Made by a program: the position numbers and the translations under genes. Shown here in pieces: positions 45,416 to 54,925 of a stretch of 64,000 nt of DNA. Numbering within the stretch: position 1 is the first letter of the stretch; each line of letters opens with the position of its first letter. This stretch comes from Comamonadaceae bacterium (lineage in GTDB: Bacteria > Pseudomonadota > Gammaproteobacteria > Burkholderiales > Burkholderiaceae_C): the NCBI GenBank assembly GCA_027484105.1, contig JAIXUG010000028.1:62001-126000 (forward strand), given 5' to 3'. The notes under the pieces are model-generated. The model had not been told where the DNA came from, did not search any database, and worked only from the letters and a program-made list of their open reading frames with translations.

Positions 45416-46765
45416 TTATTTGAGACCGTAGGCTTTGCGCACCAGGGTCAAGGGGTGGTTCAATTCCGGGGCGCCCAGGCCATTGACCTCAAAGCCTTGG
45501 GCAATGTGGTGACCGCCCAGCGGGCAGTCGGAGCTGATGAAATCGGGCTTGGAGCCGTCCTTCATGGTGGCCATGGCTTTGAACACCGGCTTGCCGATCT
45601 TCATCGCCATCTCGTGTGAGCCTTTTTTGACGCCGTAGGTGCCGGCATGGCCCGAGCAACGCTCGATGGTGTTGATTTCGGTGTCCGGGATCATTTTGAG
45701 CATTTCCTCGGTCTTGCGGCCGATGTTCTGCACCCGGCCATGGCAGGGAATCTGGTAGCTGATGTTGCCCAGCTTTTGCGGGAACTCGGTCTTGAGCAAG
45801 CCGTCGCGTTTGCGGGCCATGAAGTACTCGAAGGGGTCCCACATCGCGTCCTTGACCAACTGGGTGTCCGAGCAGTCCGGGAACATCAGCGGAATCTCTT
45901 GCTTGAACATCAAGGCACAGCTGGGCACCGCCGCCATGATGGCGAAGCCGTCTTTGGCGTACTTGGCCAGCACGGGGATGTTGGCTTCTTTGGAGTCCTT
46001 CACCGAATCCAAGTCACCCAGCTCCAGCTTGGGCATGCCGCAGCACTTTTCTTTCTCGACCAAGACATAAGGGATGTCGTTGTGGTCCAGGATCTTCAGC
46101 AGGTCGTGGCCAATGCCGGGCTCGTTGTAGTTGATGTAGCAGGTCGAGAAAATCGCCACCTTGCCCGGTGTCTTCTCGCCATCCACCACTTTGGAAGCCT
46201 GGGCATCCGGCGCGCTGGAGCGGAACTTTTGGGTGGCCAAAGTAGGCAGCCAAGCATTTTTGTCCACGCCCGCCACGCTCTCCATGATGCTGCGCGCCGC
46301 TTCGGTCTTGTTGATGGCATTGACCGCCTGCACCACGATTGGAATGCCCGCAAATGAGCCGTGCGTATCGGTAGAGGCCAGGAACTTCTCGGCCGCGCCC
46401 ACTTCGCCTTTTTTGAACTTGATGGCCTTGGCCCGCAGCATGGTGTGAGGGAAGTCCAGGTTCCACTCGTGCGGTGGTGTGTAGGGGCACTTGGTCATGT
46501 AGCACAGGTCGCACATGAAGCACTGGTCCACCACTTTCCAGTAGTCCTTCTTGTCCACGCCATCGACTTCCATGGTGCTGGACTCGTCCACCAGATCGAA
46601 CAAAGTGGGGAAAGAATTGCACAAGCTCACGCAGCGGCGGCAACCATGGCAGATGTCAAAAATGCGCTCGAGCTCGTCGAAGCACTTTTCTTCGTTGTAG
46701 AAGTCGGGGCTCTCCCAGCCGAGGGCGTGCCTGGTGGGGGCTTCGAGGTTGCCTTCTTTGGCCAT
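45416..46765 (-). CDS. Two-[4Fe-4S] CCG-domain Fe-S oxidoreductase (GlpC/HdrB-like)
   Basis: 449 residues. Two N-terminal [4Fe-4S] motifs are CHGCRRCVSLC and CFMCDLCYMTKCPYTPPH. Two C-terminal cysteine-rich domains follow: the first has KEKCCGMP, while the second has RCSGHAG, where the usual CCG is CSG, so one cluster site may be altered. Such proteins move electrons between quinone or flavin partners. With an adjacent rubrerythrin that lacks its own rubredoxin domain, it is a candidate electron donor for peroxide reduction; this is inference. Confidence 0.92.
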   Translation of the reverse strand: MAKEGNLEAPTRHALGWESPDFYNEEKCFDELERIFDICHGCRRCVSLCNSFPTLFDLVDESSTMEVDGVDKKDYWKVVDQCFMCDLCYMTKCPYTPPHEWNLDFPHTMLRAKAIKFKKGEVGAAEKFLASTDTHGSFAGIPIVVQAVNAINKTEAARSIMESVAGVDKNAWLPTLATQKFRSSAPDAQASKVVDGEKTPGKVAIFSTCYINYNEPGIGHDLLKILDHNDIPYVLVEKEKCCGMPKLELGDLDSVKDSKEANIPVLAKYAKDGFAIMAAVPSCALMFKQEIPLMFPDCSDTQLVKDAMWDPFEYFMARKRDGLLKTEFPQKLGNISYQIPCHGRVQNIGRKTEEMLKMIPDTEINTIERCSGHAGTYGVKKGSHEMAMKIGKPVFKAMATMKDGSKPDFISSDCPLGGHHIAQGFEVNGLGAPELNHPLTLVRKAYGLK

Positions 46766-46825
46766 GTTGTGCTCCTTTGGGTTTTTATCGGGTTTTTCTG
46801 AAGGCTCGGTAGCCAGAGCCCTGAG

Positions 46826-46857
46826 AAAAACCCGCTGCCCCTTGCGGTGCAGCGGGT
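46826..46857 (-). terminator. Terminator between rubrerythrin and Fe-S protein (minus strand)
   Basis: ACCCGCTGC / GCAGCGGGT 9-pair stem, followed on the minus strand by TTTT. It probably makes rubrerythrin the dominant product of the set. Confidence 0.75.
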
Positions 46858-46873
46858 CATCGGACAGAGGGAA

Positions 46874-47296
46874 TCAATCCACCAGTTCGTTCAGGGCTTT
46901 CTGGTAACGGTTGGCATGTGAACGCTCAGCCTTGGCCAGCGTCTCAAACCAGTCGGCGATTTCGTCAAAACCCTCTTCGCGAGCGGTCTTGGCCATGCCA
47001 GGGTACATGTCGGTGTACTCATGGGTTTCGCCAGCCACAGCCGAAGCCAGGTTTTGACGTGTGGAGCCGATGGGCAGACCGGTGGCTGGGTCGCCGGATT
47101 GCTCCAGGAACTCCAGGTGACCGTGGGCGTGGCCTGTTTCACCTTCAGCGGTGGAGCGGAACAGGGCTGCCACGTCGTTCTGACCTTCAACGTCAGCTTT
47201 GTTCGCGAAGTACAAATAGCGACGGTTGGCCTGGGATTCGCCGGCAAAGGCGTCCTTCAGGCATTGTTCCGTGCGCGAGCCTTTGAGTGCTGCCAT
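46874..47296 (-). CDS. Rubrerythrin (diiron domain only)
   Basis: 140 residues, the ferritin-like diiron domain: [63 protein letters not shown] and [17 protein letters not shown] give the Glu/His ligands. The C-terminal rubredoxin Cys4 site of classical rubrerythrin is absent, so electrons must come from another protein. Role: hydrogen peroxide reduction. GGAGAT precedes the ATG. An OxyR-like box lies upstream. Confidence 0.94.
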   Translation of the reverse strand: MAALKGSRTEQCLKDAFAGESQANRRYLYFANKADVEGQNDVAALFRSTAEGETGHAHGHLEFLEQSGDPATGLPIGSTRQNLASAVAGETHEYTDMYPGMAKTAREEGFDEIADWFETLAKAERSHANRYQKALNELVD

Positions 47297-47639
47297 GGAT
47301 ATCTCCTTGTGGGTTTTGAGTCGATTGCCCTGGCAGGATCGCCAGAGACTCCATAGATTAACCCTGCACTGCCCAGTCTGCCTAATAGATTGATCCAATG
47401 AACTTGATTAATCCACGCTATTGAAGGAGTTGATTGATTAAGATCATCAAACAACGATGCCCCATTTGTCTTTGGACTGCTCGGATGGCGCTCAGACCTG
47501 CAAGCCAAGTCATGCAGCGCTGCCCATACTTTGCCCGCCCTCATCAGGGACAGCCCTAGGTAAAATCGAGGGTTTTGGACCCACCCCGGTCCAGCGCGGC
47601 GTCTGTTGAGGTGCCGCCTTCTTTTTGAAAAGCCCCGCC
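47297..47639. other. 343-base intergenic region between rubrerythrin and valS
   Basis: No coding frame is credible here. The left half is AT-rich and contains an OxyR-like box (47385-47421) and, at 47430-47450, an imperfect inverted repeat TTGATTGATTAAGATCATCAA-like with TTGAT/ATCAA ends. The right half leads into valS and has TAAAAT at about 47560, a possible -10 element. Confidence 0.6.
47385..47421. promoter_or_regulatory. OxyR-like binding site upstream of rubrerythrin
   Basis: Four tetramers at exact 7-base spacing: ATAG-N7-CAAT-N7-ATTA-N7-CTAT, against the consensus ATAG-N7-CTAT-N7-ATAG-N7-CTAT (outer elements perfect, inner 3/4 and 2/4). On the minus strand a -10-like TAATCT lies downstream with a poor -35 next to the box, which suits an activator-dependent promoter. 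Confidence 0.45.
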
Positions 47640-50600
47640 ATGAGCAACGCATCCGCCACCCCGGTCCAACAGCCCGGCCTTGAGAGCCTGTCCAAATCCT
47701 TCGAACCTGCCGCACTGGAAGCCCATTGGGGACCCGAATGGGAACAGCGTGGCTACGGCGTGGCCGGATTCCGTGGCACACAGGCCCCCAAGGACGGTGC
47801 ATCCGCCTTTGCCATCCAGCTGCCGCCCCCCAACGTCACGGGCACCCTGCACATGGGTCATGCGTTTAACCAGACCATCATGGACTCGTTCACACGCTAC
47901 CACCGCATGTCGGGTTTCAACACCGCCTGGATCCCCGGGACCGACCATGCCGGCATCGCCACGCAAATTGTGGTCGAGCGCCAGCTGCAGGCCCAAGGCA
48001 TCAGCCGCCACGACATGGGCCCCACACCGGCAGAAGCACGCAAAAACTTTGTGAGCAAAGTGTGGGAGTGGAAAGAAGAGTCGGGCAACACCATCACCAG
48101 CCAGATGCGCCGCATGGGCGACAGCGTGGACTGGAGCCGCGAATACTTCACGATGGACCCCAAACTGTCCAAAACCGTGACCGAAACCTTTGTGCAGCTC
48201 TACCAGCAAGGCCTGATTTACCGCGGCAAGCGCTTGGTGAACTGGGACCCGGTGCTGATGAGCGCCGTGTCGGACCTCGAAGTCGAGAGCGAGGAAGAAG
48301 ACGGCTCGATGTGGCACATCCGCTATGACTTGGCCGATGGTTCTGGCAGCCTCACGGTGGCCACCACCCGCCCCGAGACCTTGCTGGGGGACGTGGCCGT
48401 GATGGTGCACCCCAAAGACGAGCGCTACAGCGCCCTGATTGGCAAGCAAGTGAACCTGCCGCTGTGCAACCGCACCATCCCGGTGATTGCAGACGACTAC
48501 GTGGACAAGGACTTTGGTACTGGCGTGGTCAAGGTTACGCCAGCGCACGATCAAAACGACTATGCCGTCAGCCAGCGTCACAAGGAATTGGCACAAGTGT
48601 GTGTGATGACCTTGGACGCAAAAATCCAATCGTTTGCTGATGTTTACCTCACACCAAAATCAAAAATCTCCTATCCCAAAGAGGTAGATGGAAGTTTTAT
48701 GGAGCACAGCCTGGGCAGCATCGCAGCTGACAACGGCCTCCACATGGATACATGGATTAAGGGCCCATCCTTGCCCTTGCCTGAAAAATATCGTGGCCTC
48801 GACCGCTTCGCAGCACGCAAACAAATTGTCAACGACCTCGAAGCAGCGGGTCAATTGGTGGAAGTGAAAAAGCACAAGCTCATGGTGCCCCGCTGCGCCC
48901 GCACCGGCCAGGTGATCGAGCCCATGCTGACCGACCAGTGGTTCGTCGCGATGAATAAAGTCAGTGACAAAGACCCCACCGGCAAGAGCATCGCGCAAAA
49001 AGCCATCGACGCGGTGCAGTCCGGCGAGGTGAGTTTTGTGCCCGAGAACTGGGTCAACACCTACAACCAATGGATGAACAACATCCAGGACTGGTGCATC
49101 AGCCGCCAGCTCTGGTGGGGCCACCAGATTCCCGCTTGGTACGACGAAGACGGCCAGGTCTATGTGGCGCGTGACGAGGCCGAAGCGCAGGCCCAGGCTC
49201 CGGGTAAAACCCTCAAGCGCGACGAAGACGTGCTAGACACTTGGTACTCCAGCGCACTGGTACCTTTCAGCACCATGGGCTGGCCTGAAAAGTCCAAGGA
49301 CTACGACTTGTATTTGCCCTCGTCCGTGTTGGTCACCGGCTACGACATCATCTTTTTCTGGGTCGCCCGCATGATCATGATGACCACGCACTTCACAGGG
49401 CGTGTGCCGTTCAAGCATGTGTACATCCACGGCCTGGTGCTTGACGCGCAGGGCAAGAAGATGAGCAAGTCCGAGGGCAATGTGCTCGACCCCGTCGACC
49501 TGATCGACGGCATCACCTTGGCGCCTTTGCTCGAAAAGCGCACACAAGGCCTGCGCAAACCGGAGACCGCGCCCAAGGTGCGCAAGCAAACCGAAAAAGA
49601 ATTCCCCGAGGGCATACCGGCCTATGGTGCGGATGCGCTGCGCTTCACCTTCGCAGCGCTGGCCACGTTGGGACGTTCCATCAACTTTGACAGCAAACGT
49701 TGTGAGGGCTACCGCAACTTCTGCAACAAGCTGTGGAACGCCACCCGCTTTGTGTTGATGAACTGCGAAGGCCTGGACTGCGGCCTCAAAGAGCACACCA
49801 AAGCCGAATGCGAGGTGGGCGGCCCGGCGCATGGCTACCTGGCCTTCAGTCAAGCCGACCGCTGGATCAGCTCGCAGCTGCAACGCGTCGAGGCCGATGT
49901 GGCCAAAGGCTTTGCCGAGTACCGCTTGGACAACGTGGCCAACACCATTTATGACTTCGTCTGGAACGAGTTCTGCGACTGGTACCTCGAAATTGCCAAG
50001 GTGCAAATCAATACCGGCAACGAAGCGCAGCAACGCGCCACGCGCCGCACCTTGATCCGCACGCTCGAGACCATCCTGCGTTTGGCCCACCCCATCATTC
50101 CCTTCATCACCGAAGAGCTCTGGCAAAAAGTCTCGGTGGTGGCAGGACGTCCTGGCTCGTCGGTCAGCATCGCAGCTTACCCCGTGAGCCAGCATGAGCG
50201 CATCGACACAGCGGCCGAAGCCCATGTGGCCAAGCTCAAAACCTTGGTGGATGCCTGCCGCAACTTGCGCGGCGAGATGAACGTCTCGCCCGCCACCCGC
50301 ATGCCCCTGTTTGTGCTGGGCGACAGCGCCTTCATGCAAACCGCCGCCCCCGTGTTGCAGTCGCTGGCCAAGCTGAGCGAGGTCAAGATCTTTGATACCG
50401 AAGCCGAATGGGCCGCTGCCGCGCAGGCCGCGCCCGTGGCCGTGGTGGGCGAAGCGCGTTTGTGTCTGTTCATCGAAGTGGACGTTGCCGCCGAAAAAGC
50501 CCGCCTGACCAAAGAGGCCGCACGTTTGGAAGGAGAAATCGCCAAGGCCAATGGCAAGCTCAGCAACGAAGCCTTTGTGGCCAAAGCTCCGCCCGCCGTG

Positions 50601-50681
50601 ATCGAGCAAGAGAAGAAGCGCGTGGCCGACTTCAGTGCCACGGTTGAAAAAATTCGCCAACAGCTGCAGCGCCTGGGCTGA
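47640..50681 (+). CDS. valS: Valyl-tRNA synthetase
   Basis: 1013 residues, somewhat longer than E. coli ValRS (951). Class I signature [16 protein letters not shown] is at about 63-78, KMSKS near 606, the editing (CP1) domain between them, and a C-terminal coiled coil ends the protein ([36 protein letters not shown]). The segment encoded by about 48610-48800 ([24 protein letters not shown]... to [10 protein letters not shown]) is AT-richer with different codon use and adds residues compared with other ValRS proteins; it lies in a variable loop of the editing domain. Confidence 0.97.
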   Translation: MSNASATPVQQPGLESLSKSFEPAALEAHWGPEWEQRGYGVAGFRGTQAPKDGASAFAIQLPPPNVTGTLHMGHAFNQTIMDSFTRYHRMSGFNTAWIPGTDHAGIATQIVVERQLQAQGISRHDMGPTPAEARKNFVSKVWEWKEESGNTITSQMRRMGDSVDWSREYFTMDPKLSKTVTETFVQLYQQGLIYRGKRLVNWDPVLMSAVSDLEVESEEEDGSMWHIRYDLADGSGSLTVATTRPETLLGDVAVMVHPKDERYSALIGKQVNLPLCNRTIPVIADDYVDKDFGTGVVKVTPAHDQNDYAVSQRHKELAQVCVMTLDAKIQSFADVYLTPKSKISYPKEVDGSFMEHSLGSIAADNGLHMDTWIKGPSLPLPEKYRGLDRFAARKQIVNDLEAAGQLVEVKKHKLMVPRCARTGQVIEPMLTDQWFVAMNKVSDKDPTGKSIAQKAIDAVQSGEVSFVPENWVNTYNQWMNNIQDWCISRQLWWGHQIPAWYDEDGQVYVARDEAEAQAQAPGKTLKRDEDVLDTWYSSALVPFSTMGWPEKSKDYDLYLPSSVLVTGYDIIFFWVARMIMMTTHFTGRVPFKHVYIHGLVLDAQGKKMSKSEGNVLDPVDLIDGITLAPLLEKRTQGLRKPETAPKVRKQTEKEFPEGIPAYGADALRFTFAALATLGRSINFDSKRCEGYRNFCNKLWNATRFVLMNCEGLDCGLKEHTKAECEVGGPAHGYLAFSQADRWISSQLQRVEADVAKGFAEYRLDNVANTIYDFVWNEFCDWYLEIAKVQINTGNEAQQRATRRTLIRTLETILRLAHPIIPFITEELWQKVSVVAGRPGSSVSIAAYPVSQHERIDTAAEAHVAKLKTLVDACRNLRGEMNVSPATRMPLFVLGDSAFMQTAAPVLQSLAKLSEVKIFDTEAEWAAAAQAAPVAVVGEARLCLFIEVDVAAEKARLTKEAARLEGEIAKANGKLSNEAFVAKAPPAVIEQEKKRVADFSATVEKIRQQLQRLG

Positions 50682-50707
50682 ACCCTGTCCCTTTCGAGAA
50701 CAACACG

Positions 50708-51592
50708 ATGAGCCACAACGTCATTCGCAAAGCCGTCTTTCCCGTCGCTGGCCTGGGCACGCGATTTTTGCCTGCCACCAAGGCAGCGCCCAAAGAGATG
50801 CTGCCGGTGGTGGACAAGCCCTTGATCCAATACGCGGTGGAAGAAGCCTATGCGGCAGGCGTGCGGCACATGATCTTCGTCACGGGTCGCAGCAAGCGGG
50901 CCATTGAAGACCATTTCGATACGGCTTACGAACTCGAAACCGAACTTGAACAGGCTCAAAAAAACGAGTTGTTGAGCTTGGTGCGCTCGGTGCAACCCGA
51001 CGACATGGTGTGCGCCTATGTGCGCCAGCCAAGGTCTTTGGGGCTGGGCCACGCCGTGCTGTGTGCAGAGGCCATGGTGGGCAATGAACCCTTTGCCGTG
51101 CTGTTGGCCGACGACCTGATGGTGGGCCCAGCCGGTGGACCTTCGGTGTTGGCGCAAATGGTGGCGGCTCACACCCAGCAAGGCCGCTCCATCTTGGCAG
51201 TGCAAGAGGTGCCACTGGAGCACGTCAAACGCTACGGCATCGTGGCCGGGGAGCCTGCAGGCAAACAGCTGATGCGCGTGGAGCAAATTGTGGAAAAACC
51301 CAGTCCGGACAAAGCGCCATCGCGCATGGGCGTGGCGGGTCGCTACATCCTCACCCCGGGCATTTTTGATGAAATCCGCAACCAACCCACAGGGGTGGGC
51401 GGCGAAATCCAACTCACGGATGCGATTGCGCGTTTGATGCAACGCGAAGCGGTGTATGCCTTCCAATACGCAGGCAAACGCTACGACTGCGGTAGCAAGG
51501 AAGGATTTTTGGAAGCCACGGTCGAGCTGGCCTTGCAACACCCGCAAGTGGGCGCATCGTTTCGCGACTACCTCAAGGGTTTGAGCCTCTGA
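50708..51592 (+). CDS. galU: UTP-glucose-1-phosphate uridylyltransferase
   Basis: 294 residues; makes UDP-glucose for surface polysaccharides. The nucleotidyltransferase motif is [40 protein letters not shown]. It also has [46 protein letters not shown] and [20 protein letters not shown]. Follows valS by 26 bases; convergent with tusA. Confidence 0.96.
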   Translation: MSHNVIRKAVFPVAGLGTRFLPATKAAPKEMLPVVDKPLIQYAVEEAYAAGVRHMIFVTGRSKRAIEDHFDTAYELETELEQAQKNELLSLVRSVQPDDMVCAYVRQPRSLGLGHAVLCAEAMVGNEPFAVLLADDLMVGPAGGPSVLAQMVAAHTQQGRSILAVQEVPLEHVKRYGIVAGEPAGKQLMRVEQIVEKPSPDKAPSRMGVAGRYILTPGIFDEIRNQPTGVGGEIQLTDAIARLMQREAVYAFQYAGKRYDCGSKEGFLEATVELALQHPQVGASFRDYLKGLSL

Positions 51593-51598
51593 TCGCGT

Positions 51599-51829
51599 TC
51601 AGCGGCGTTTGAGCGCAAACACAAACGCTGTTTCGGTTTTTTCCTGCAGCAGCAAATCGTTGCCTGTCTGGCGGGCAAAGGCCTCGAAATCACGCCAGGC
51701 CCCAGGGTCGGTGGCGGTCACTTTGAGCACCTGACCGCTGCTCATCTCATTGAGGGCTTTTTTAGCTTTAAGGATAGGCAAAGGGCAGTTCAGGCCGCTG
51801 GTGTCAATTTCTTTGTCGATGTGCATCAT
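51599..51829 (-). CDS. TusA/SirA-family sulfur carrier protein
   Basis: 76 residues. The motif DTSGLNCPLPILKAKKAL carries the CPxP active cysteine typical of TusA, which relays persulfide sulfur for tRNA thiolation and other sulfur transfer. ATG 51829 overlaps the nudix stop (ATGA); a second ATG follows at 51826. Operon cysM-nudix-tusA puts it next to cysteine synthesis, which suits a sulfur role. Confidence 0.9.
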   Translation of the reverse strand: MMHIDKEIDTSGLNCPLPILKAKKALNEMSSGQVLKVTATDPGAWRDFEAFARQTGNDLLLQEKTETAFVFALKRR

Positions 51830-52383
51830 GTGCTCTGGTTTTGTTCTTGGCTTTGCGCGGCACGCTCTTCCCAAGTCATGAACTTCGGCTCGATGCCGAT
51901 GGTGCGCAGCCAATCACCCAAGGCGTAACCGGTGCCTGCGGGCCAGCAGATCAAATCCTGAAAATCAAACAGCTTGTACTCGGCCAACTCGGGGGACAAA
52001 CGCACCTCGCCTTCGGCCATCGCATGGTAGGCAATGATGACCTGGTTCATGCGCTGGAAGTCGTACACACCGATCAACTTGAGCGCAGAGACCTGGAGAT
52101 TCGTTTCTTCGGCAATCTCGCGCGTGATGCCCTCTTCGGGCGTTTCGCCCGCTTCCATGAAGCCGGTGATCAGCGCAAAGCGACGCCCTGGCCAGGCCGC
52201 ATTGCGGGCCAGCAAAATCTGGTTGCCCACCTGCACGATGCCCGCCAAAACGGGCGTGGGGTTGTTCCAGTGGGTGAAGTCGCACGCCGTGCAACGCAGG
52301 CGCAGGGTCTCGCCACTGTCTTCCATCTGTGCAAGCCAAGCCAAAGGCGAAGCGCACTGCGGGCAAAAACGGTACTCAGCCAT
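51826..52383 (-). CDS. NUDIX hydrolase with N-terminal zinc ribbon (NudC-like)
   Basis: 185 residues. Zinc ribbon CPQCASPLAW...LRCTAC (residues 7-34) and Nudix box GFMEAGETPEEGITREIAEETNL (about 74-96, matching GX5EX7REUXEEXGU). Related to NADH pyrophosphatase/RNA decapping NudC but shorter, lacking the extended N-terminal domain. Overlaps tusA by four bases. Confidence 0.92.
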   Translation of the reverse strand: MAEYRFCPQCASPLAWLAQMEDSGETLRLRCTACDFTHWNNPTPVLAGIVQVGNQILLARNAAWPGRRFALITGFMEAGETPEEGITREIAEETNLQVSALKLIGVYDFQRMNQVIIAYHAMAEGEVRLSPELAEYKLFDFQDLICWPAGTGYALGDWLRTIGIEPKFMTWEERAAQSQEQNQST

Positions 52384-52411
52384 GGGTCAAGCCTTGGGTA
52401 AGGTCAGCCAT

Positions 52412-53314
52412 TCAGGCTGGAAACACGCCTGTGGACAAATAGCGGTCACCGCGATCGCAGACGATAAAGACGATGGTGGCGTCTTGCGCGGTCTTTGCCA
52501 CCTGTTGGGCCACCCAACAAGCACCTGCTGCAGAGATGCCCGCAAAAATGCCTTCGCTGCGTGCCATCTGGCGGCAGGTCTCTTCGGCATCGTTTTGGCT
52601 CACGTAAATCAACTCATCCACATGACTGGGGTCGTAAATTTTGGGCAAATACTCTTGTGGCCACTTGCGGATGCCCGGAATGCGCGAACCTTCGCTGGGC
52701 TGGGCACCGATGATGCGGATGGCAGGGTTCTTTTCCTTCAGGTAGCGCGAGACGCCTGTGATGGTGCCGGTCGTGCCCATGGCACTCACGAAATGGGTCA
52801 CTTTGCCGTCGGTCTGTTCCCAAATTTCGGGACCCGTGGTCTCGTAATGGATGCGCGGGTTATCTGCGTTGGCAAACTGGTCCAGGATGCGGCCCTTGCC
52901 TTGCGCTGCCATGTTGTCCGCTAAATCGCGGGCGTATTCCATGCCACCACTCTTGGGCGTGAGGATCAGCTCAGCACCAAAGGCCTTCATGGTCTGCGCC
53001 CGCTCGATGGACAAGTCCTCGGGCATGATCAAAATCATGCGGTAACCCTTGATGGCCGCGGCCATGGCCAAGGCGATGCCGGTGTTGCCCGAAGTGGCCT
53101 CGATCAAGGTGTCGCCGGGTTTGATCTCGCCGCGCTCTTCGGCCCGGCGGATCATGGACAAAGCAGGCCGATCCTTGACAGAGCCGGCCGGATTGTTGCC
53201 TTCGAGCTTGCCCAAAATCACATTGCCACGCGCTGCCGAATCGGCTGCTCCCAAACGCTGCAAAGCCACCAGTGGCGTTTTGCCGATCGCATCTTCAATG
53301 GTTGGATAAATCAT
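52412..53314 (-). CDS. cysM: Cysteine synthase B
   Basis: 300 residues; PLP enzyme making cysteine (or S-sulfocysteine from thiosulfate) from O-acetylserine. N-terminal TIEDAIGKTPLVALQRL, PLP lysine in EGNNPAGSVKDRPA, substrate loop IEATSGNTGIALAMAAA and GTTGTITGVSRYL. The arginine-containing KWPQEYLP region fits CysM rather than CysK. First gene of cysM-nudix-tusA. Confidence 0.94.
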   Translation of the reverse strand: MIYPTIEDAIGKTPLVALQRLGAADSAARGNVILGKLEGNNPAGSVKDRPALSMIRRAEERGEIKPGDTLIEATSGNTGIALAMAAAIKGYRMILIMPEDLSIERAQTMKAFGAELILTPKSGGMEYARDLADNMAAQGKGRILDQFANADNPRIHYETTGPEIWEQTDGKVTHFVSAMGTTGTITGVSRYLKEKNPAIRIIGAQPSEGSRIPGIRKWPQEYLPKIYDPSHVDELIYVSQNDAEETCRQMARSEGIFAGISAAGACWVAQQVAKTAQDATIVFIVCDRGDRYLSTGVFPA

Positions 53315-53352
53315 CCCAATAATGTGCCATAATTCGGGTCTTCACAAATACC

Positions 53353-53437
53353 GCCCGGGTGGTGAAATTGGTAGACTCAGGGGACTCAAAATCCCCCGCC
53401 GCAAGGCGTGCCGGTTCGAGTCCGGCCCCGGGCACCA
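53353..53437 (+). tRNA. tRNA-Leu (anticodon CAA)
   Basis: 85 bases with encoded CCA. Acceptor GCCCGGG/CCCGGGC, anticodon loop CTCAAAA (CAA) on a GGGGA/TCCCC stem, class II variable arm, T-loop TTCGAGT. Divergent from cysM. Confidence 0.97.
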
Positions 53438-53442
53438 AACCG

Positions 53443-53475
53443 AAGCCGCAAGTTCAATGAACTTGCGGCTTTTTT
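53443..53475 (+). terminator. Terminator after tRNA-Leu
   Basis: A 13-pair stem AAGCCGCAAGTTC / GAACTTGCGGCTT with AAT loop and further T residues. Works in both directions, so it may also end the convergent S4-protein gene. Confidence 0.9.
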
Positions 53476-53503
53476 CTTGTCTGTTCCTGGGCTCAACACG
53501 GGG

Positions 53504-53905
53504 TCAATCGATCCCGGCACTCCACCGATCGTTCCAGTTGCGCTCCATCTGTCTGCGGTCGCGTTTGGTGGGACGGCCTTGTTCGATGCTGAGCGCGGGC
53601 TCACGGGCCAAGCGGTTCATCTCTGCAGCTTGTTGACGGGCCTGGATGCTCTCTGGCGTTTCTTCGTAAAGCCCTTGCGCCACAGGTGCGGGGCCGCGCA
53701 CACCGCTGATGCCCAAAACGCGCACCGTCCGCTCGACTGCGCCTTGCCGCAGGCGCACCGTGTCACCCACTTTGACCTCGCGCGAGGCCTTGGCATCCTG
53801 CCCGTTGATCTGTACGCGGTTCTTGCCGATTTCTTCGCTGGCGATGCTGCGGGTTTTGAAAAACCGGGCGGCCCACAGCCATTTGTCGATGCGCAAGGAA
53901 TTCAT
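53504..53905 (-). CDS. hslR: S4-domain RNA-binding protein, Hsp15-like
   Basis: 133 residues. S4 domain at the N-terminus: LRIDKWLWAARFFKTRSIASEEIGKNRVQINGQDAKASREVKVGDTVRL. The basic C-terminus (GRPTKRDRRQMERNW) is typical of Hsp15, which recycles 50S subunits carrying stalled nascent chains after heat shock. Ends 29 bases from the tRNA-Leu terminator. Confidence 0.93.
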   Translation of the reverse strand: MNSLRIDKWLWAARFFKTRSIASEEIGKNRVQINGQDAKASREVKVGDTVRLRQGAVERTVRVLGISGVRGPAPVAQGLYEETPESIQARQQAAEMNRLAREPALSIEQGRPTKRDRRQMERNWNDRWSAGID

Positions 53906-53927
53906 GGGTGACGGGGGACGACTGCGG

Positions 53928-54878
53928 TCAAATCAACTGGCCTTGTGGGCTCAAGCCGTCGCGCACATGCGGGTAGTGCAGTTGAAGCCGAAGCTCCTGC
54001 TTCATGCGCGTGTTGTCCAACCTCCTGGACTCACTCATGAAGCTCAGCAGCATCAGGGGCAGCGCGGTGTTGGCGTCGTGGCGTGAAATGCGCGGTGGTT
54101 TGGGCAAACCGAACAGGCTGGCGGCCAGGTCAAAGTAGTCGCCCATTTTCAAATCGGTGTCGTCCGTGACGTTGACCACCCGCTGGGGCTTGCCGCGCCA
54201 CAAGGCCGCTGCACACGCGCGCGCCAGGTCGTTGGCATGGATGTGGTTGGTGTAAACGTCTTCCTTGGCCACCAGCACGGGCGTGCCCTTGAGCAATCGC
54301 TCGCGGGGTGTGCCGCCTTCCCGGTCAGCAGCGTAGATGCCGGGGATGCGCAAAATGCTCACGCGCGCGCCGCTGCGCCCCAAAAATCGCATCAGGTTTT
54401 CGGCATCCACTCGGCGCTGGGCGCGGGGGGTGTGGGGGTTGACTCGGCGGTTTTCGTCCACACGTTGGCCAGCACAGTCGCCATACACGCCGGTGGTGGA
54501 GCCGTACACCAGCGCTTGCGGCAAGCTGCGCAAACGCAAGGCACGCACCAAGGCCAGACTACGCGGGTCGCGATCTGAGGCACCTTGGCGCTCGGTGGGG
54601 GGCGGGGCCAGGTGGATCACCCGGTGTGCGATGCCGCCCAGGCGCATCAAACTGGCTGCATCGTCCAGATTGCCCAACAAGGGCGTGATGCCGCAAGCGC
54701 GCAGCATGCGCACGCGGTCAGGCGAAGAAGTCAGGGCCATCAAACGCACGCGTTGGCTTTGGGGCGCGCCCAATTGACCCGCCGTGCGCAGGCCCACGTC
54801 GCCACAGCCCACGATCAAAACGCGCTGGCGGCGAAAGCGGGCGGGCAAGGCGCCCAAGGGGGTTTGGTTTGAGGGCAA
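53928..54878 (-). CDS. NAD(P)-binding oxidoreductase of the extended SDR/YeeZ type
   Basis: About 316 residues. Rossmann N-terminus RVLIVGCGDVGLRTAGQL; epimerase-like VYGSTTGVYGDCAGQRVDE and SILRIPGIYAADREGG; NHIHANDLARACAAAL and VVNVTDDTDLKMGDY near the end. Substrate unknown. No ATG fits the N-terminus: the frame opens after a stop only 11 codons upstream, so initiation is probably at TTG 54878 or the CTG two codons earlier. Followed by the S4-domain gene. Confidence 0.85.
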   Translation of the reverse strand: MPSNQTPLGALPARFRRQRVLIVGCGDVGLRTAGQLGAPQSQRVRLMALTSSPDRVRMLRACGITPLLGNLDDAASLMRLGGIAHRVIHLAPPPTERQGASDRDPRSLALVRALRLRSLPQALVYGSTTGVYGDCAGQRVDENRRVNPHTPRAQRRVDAENLMRFLGRSGARVSILRIPGIYAADREGGTPRERLLKGTPVLVAKEDVYTNHIHANDLARACAAALWRGKPQRVVNVTDDTDLKMGDYFDLAASLFGLPKPPRISRHDANTALPLMLLSFMSESRRLDNTRMKQELRLQLHYPHVRDGLSPQGQLI

Positions 54879-54925
54879 AATCAGGGGTTCCGGGTCATGT
54901 TCACGCCCTCAAGGATACCCAAAAG

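Noticed and set aside
47430-47450. FNR/Anr box near rubrerythrin
   Set aside because: TTGAT and ATCAA half-sites are present, but the spacing is not the required four bases.
49233-50660. 475-residue minus-strand open frame
   Set aside because: Antisense to valS.
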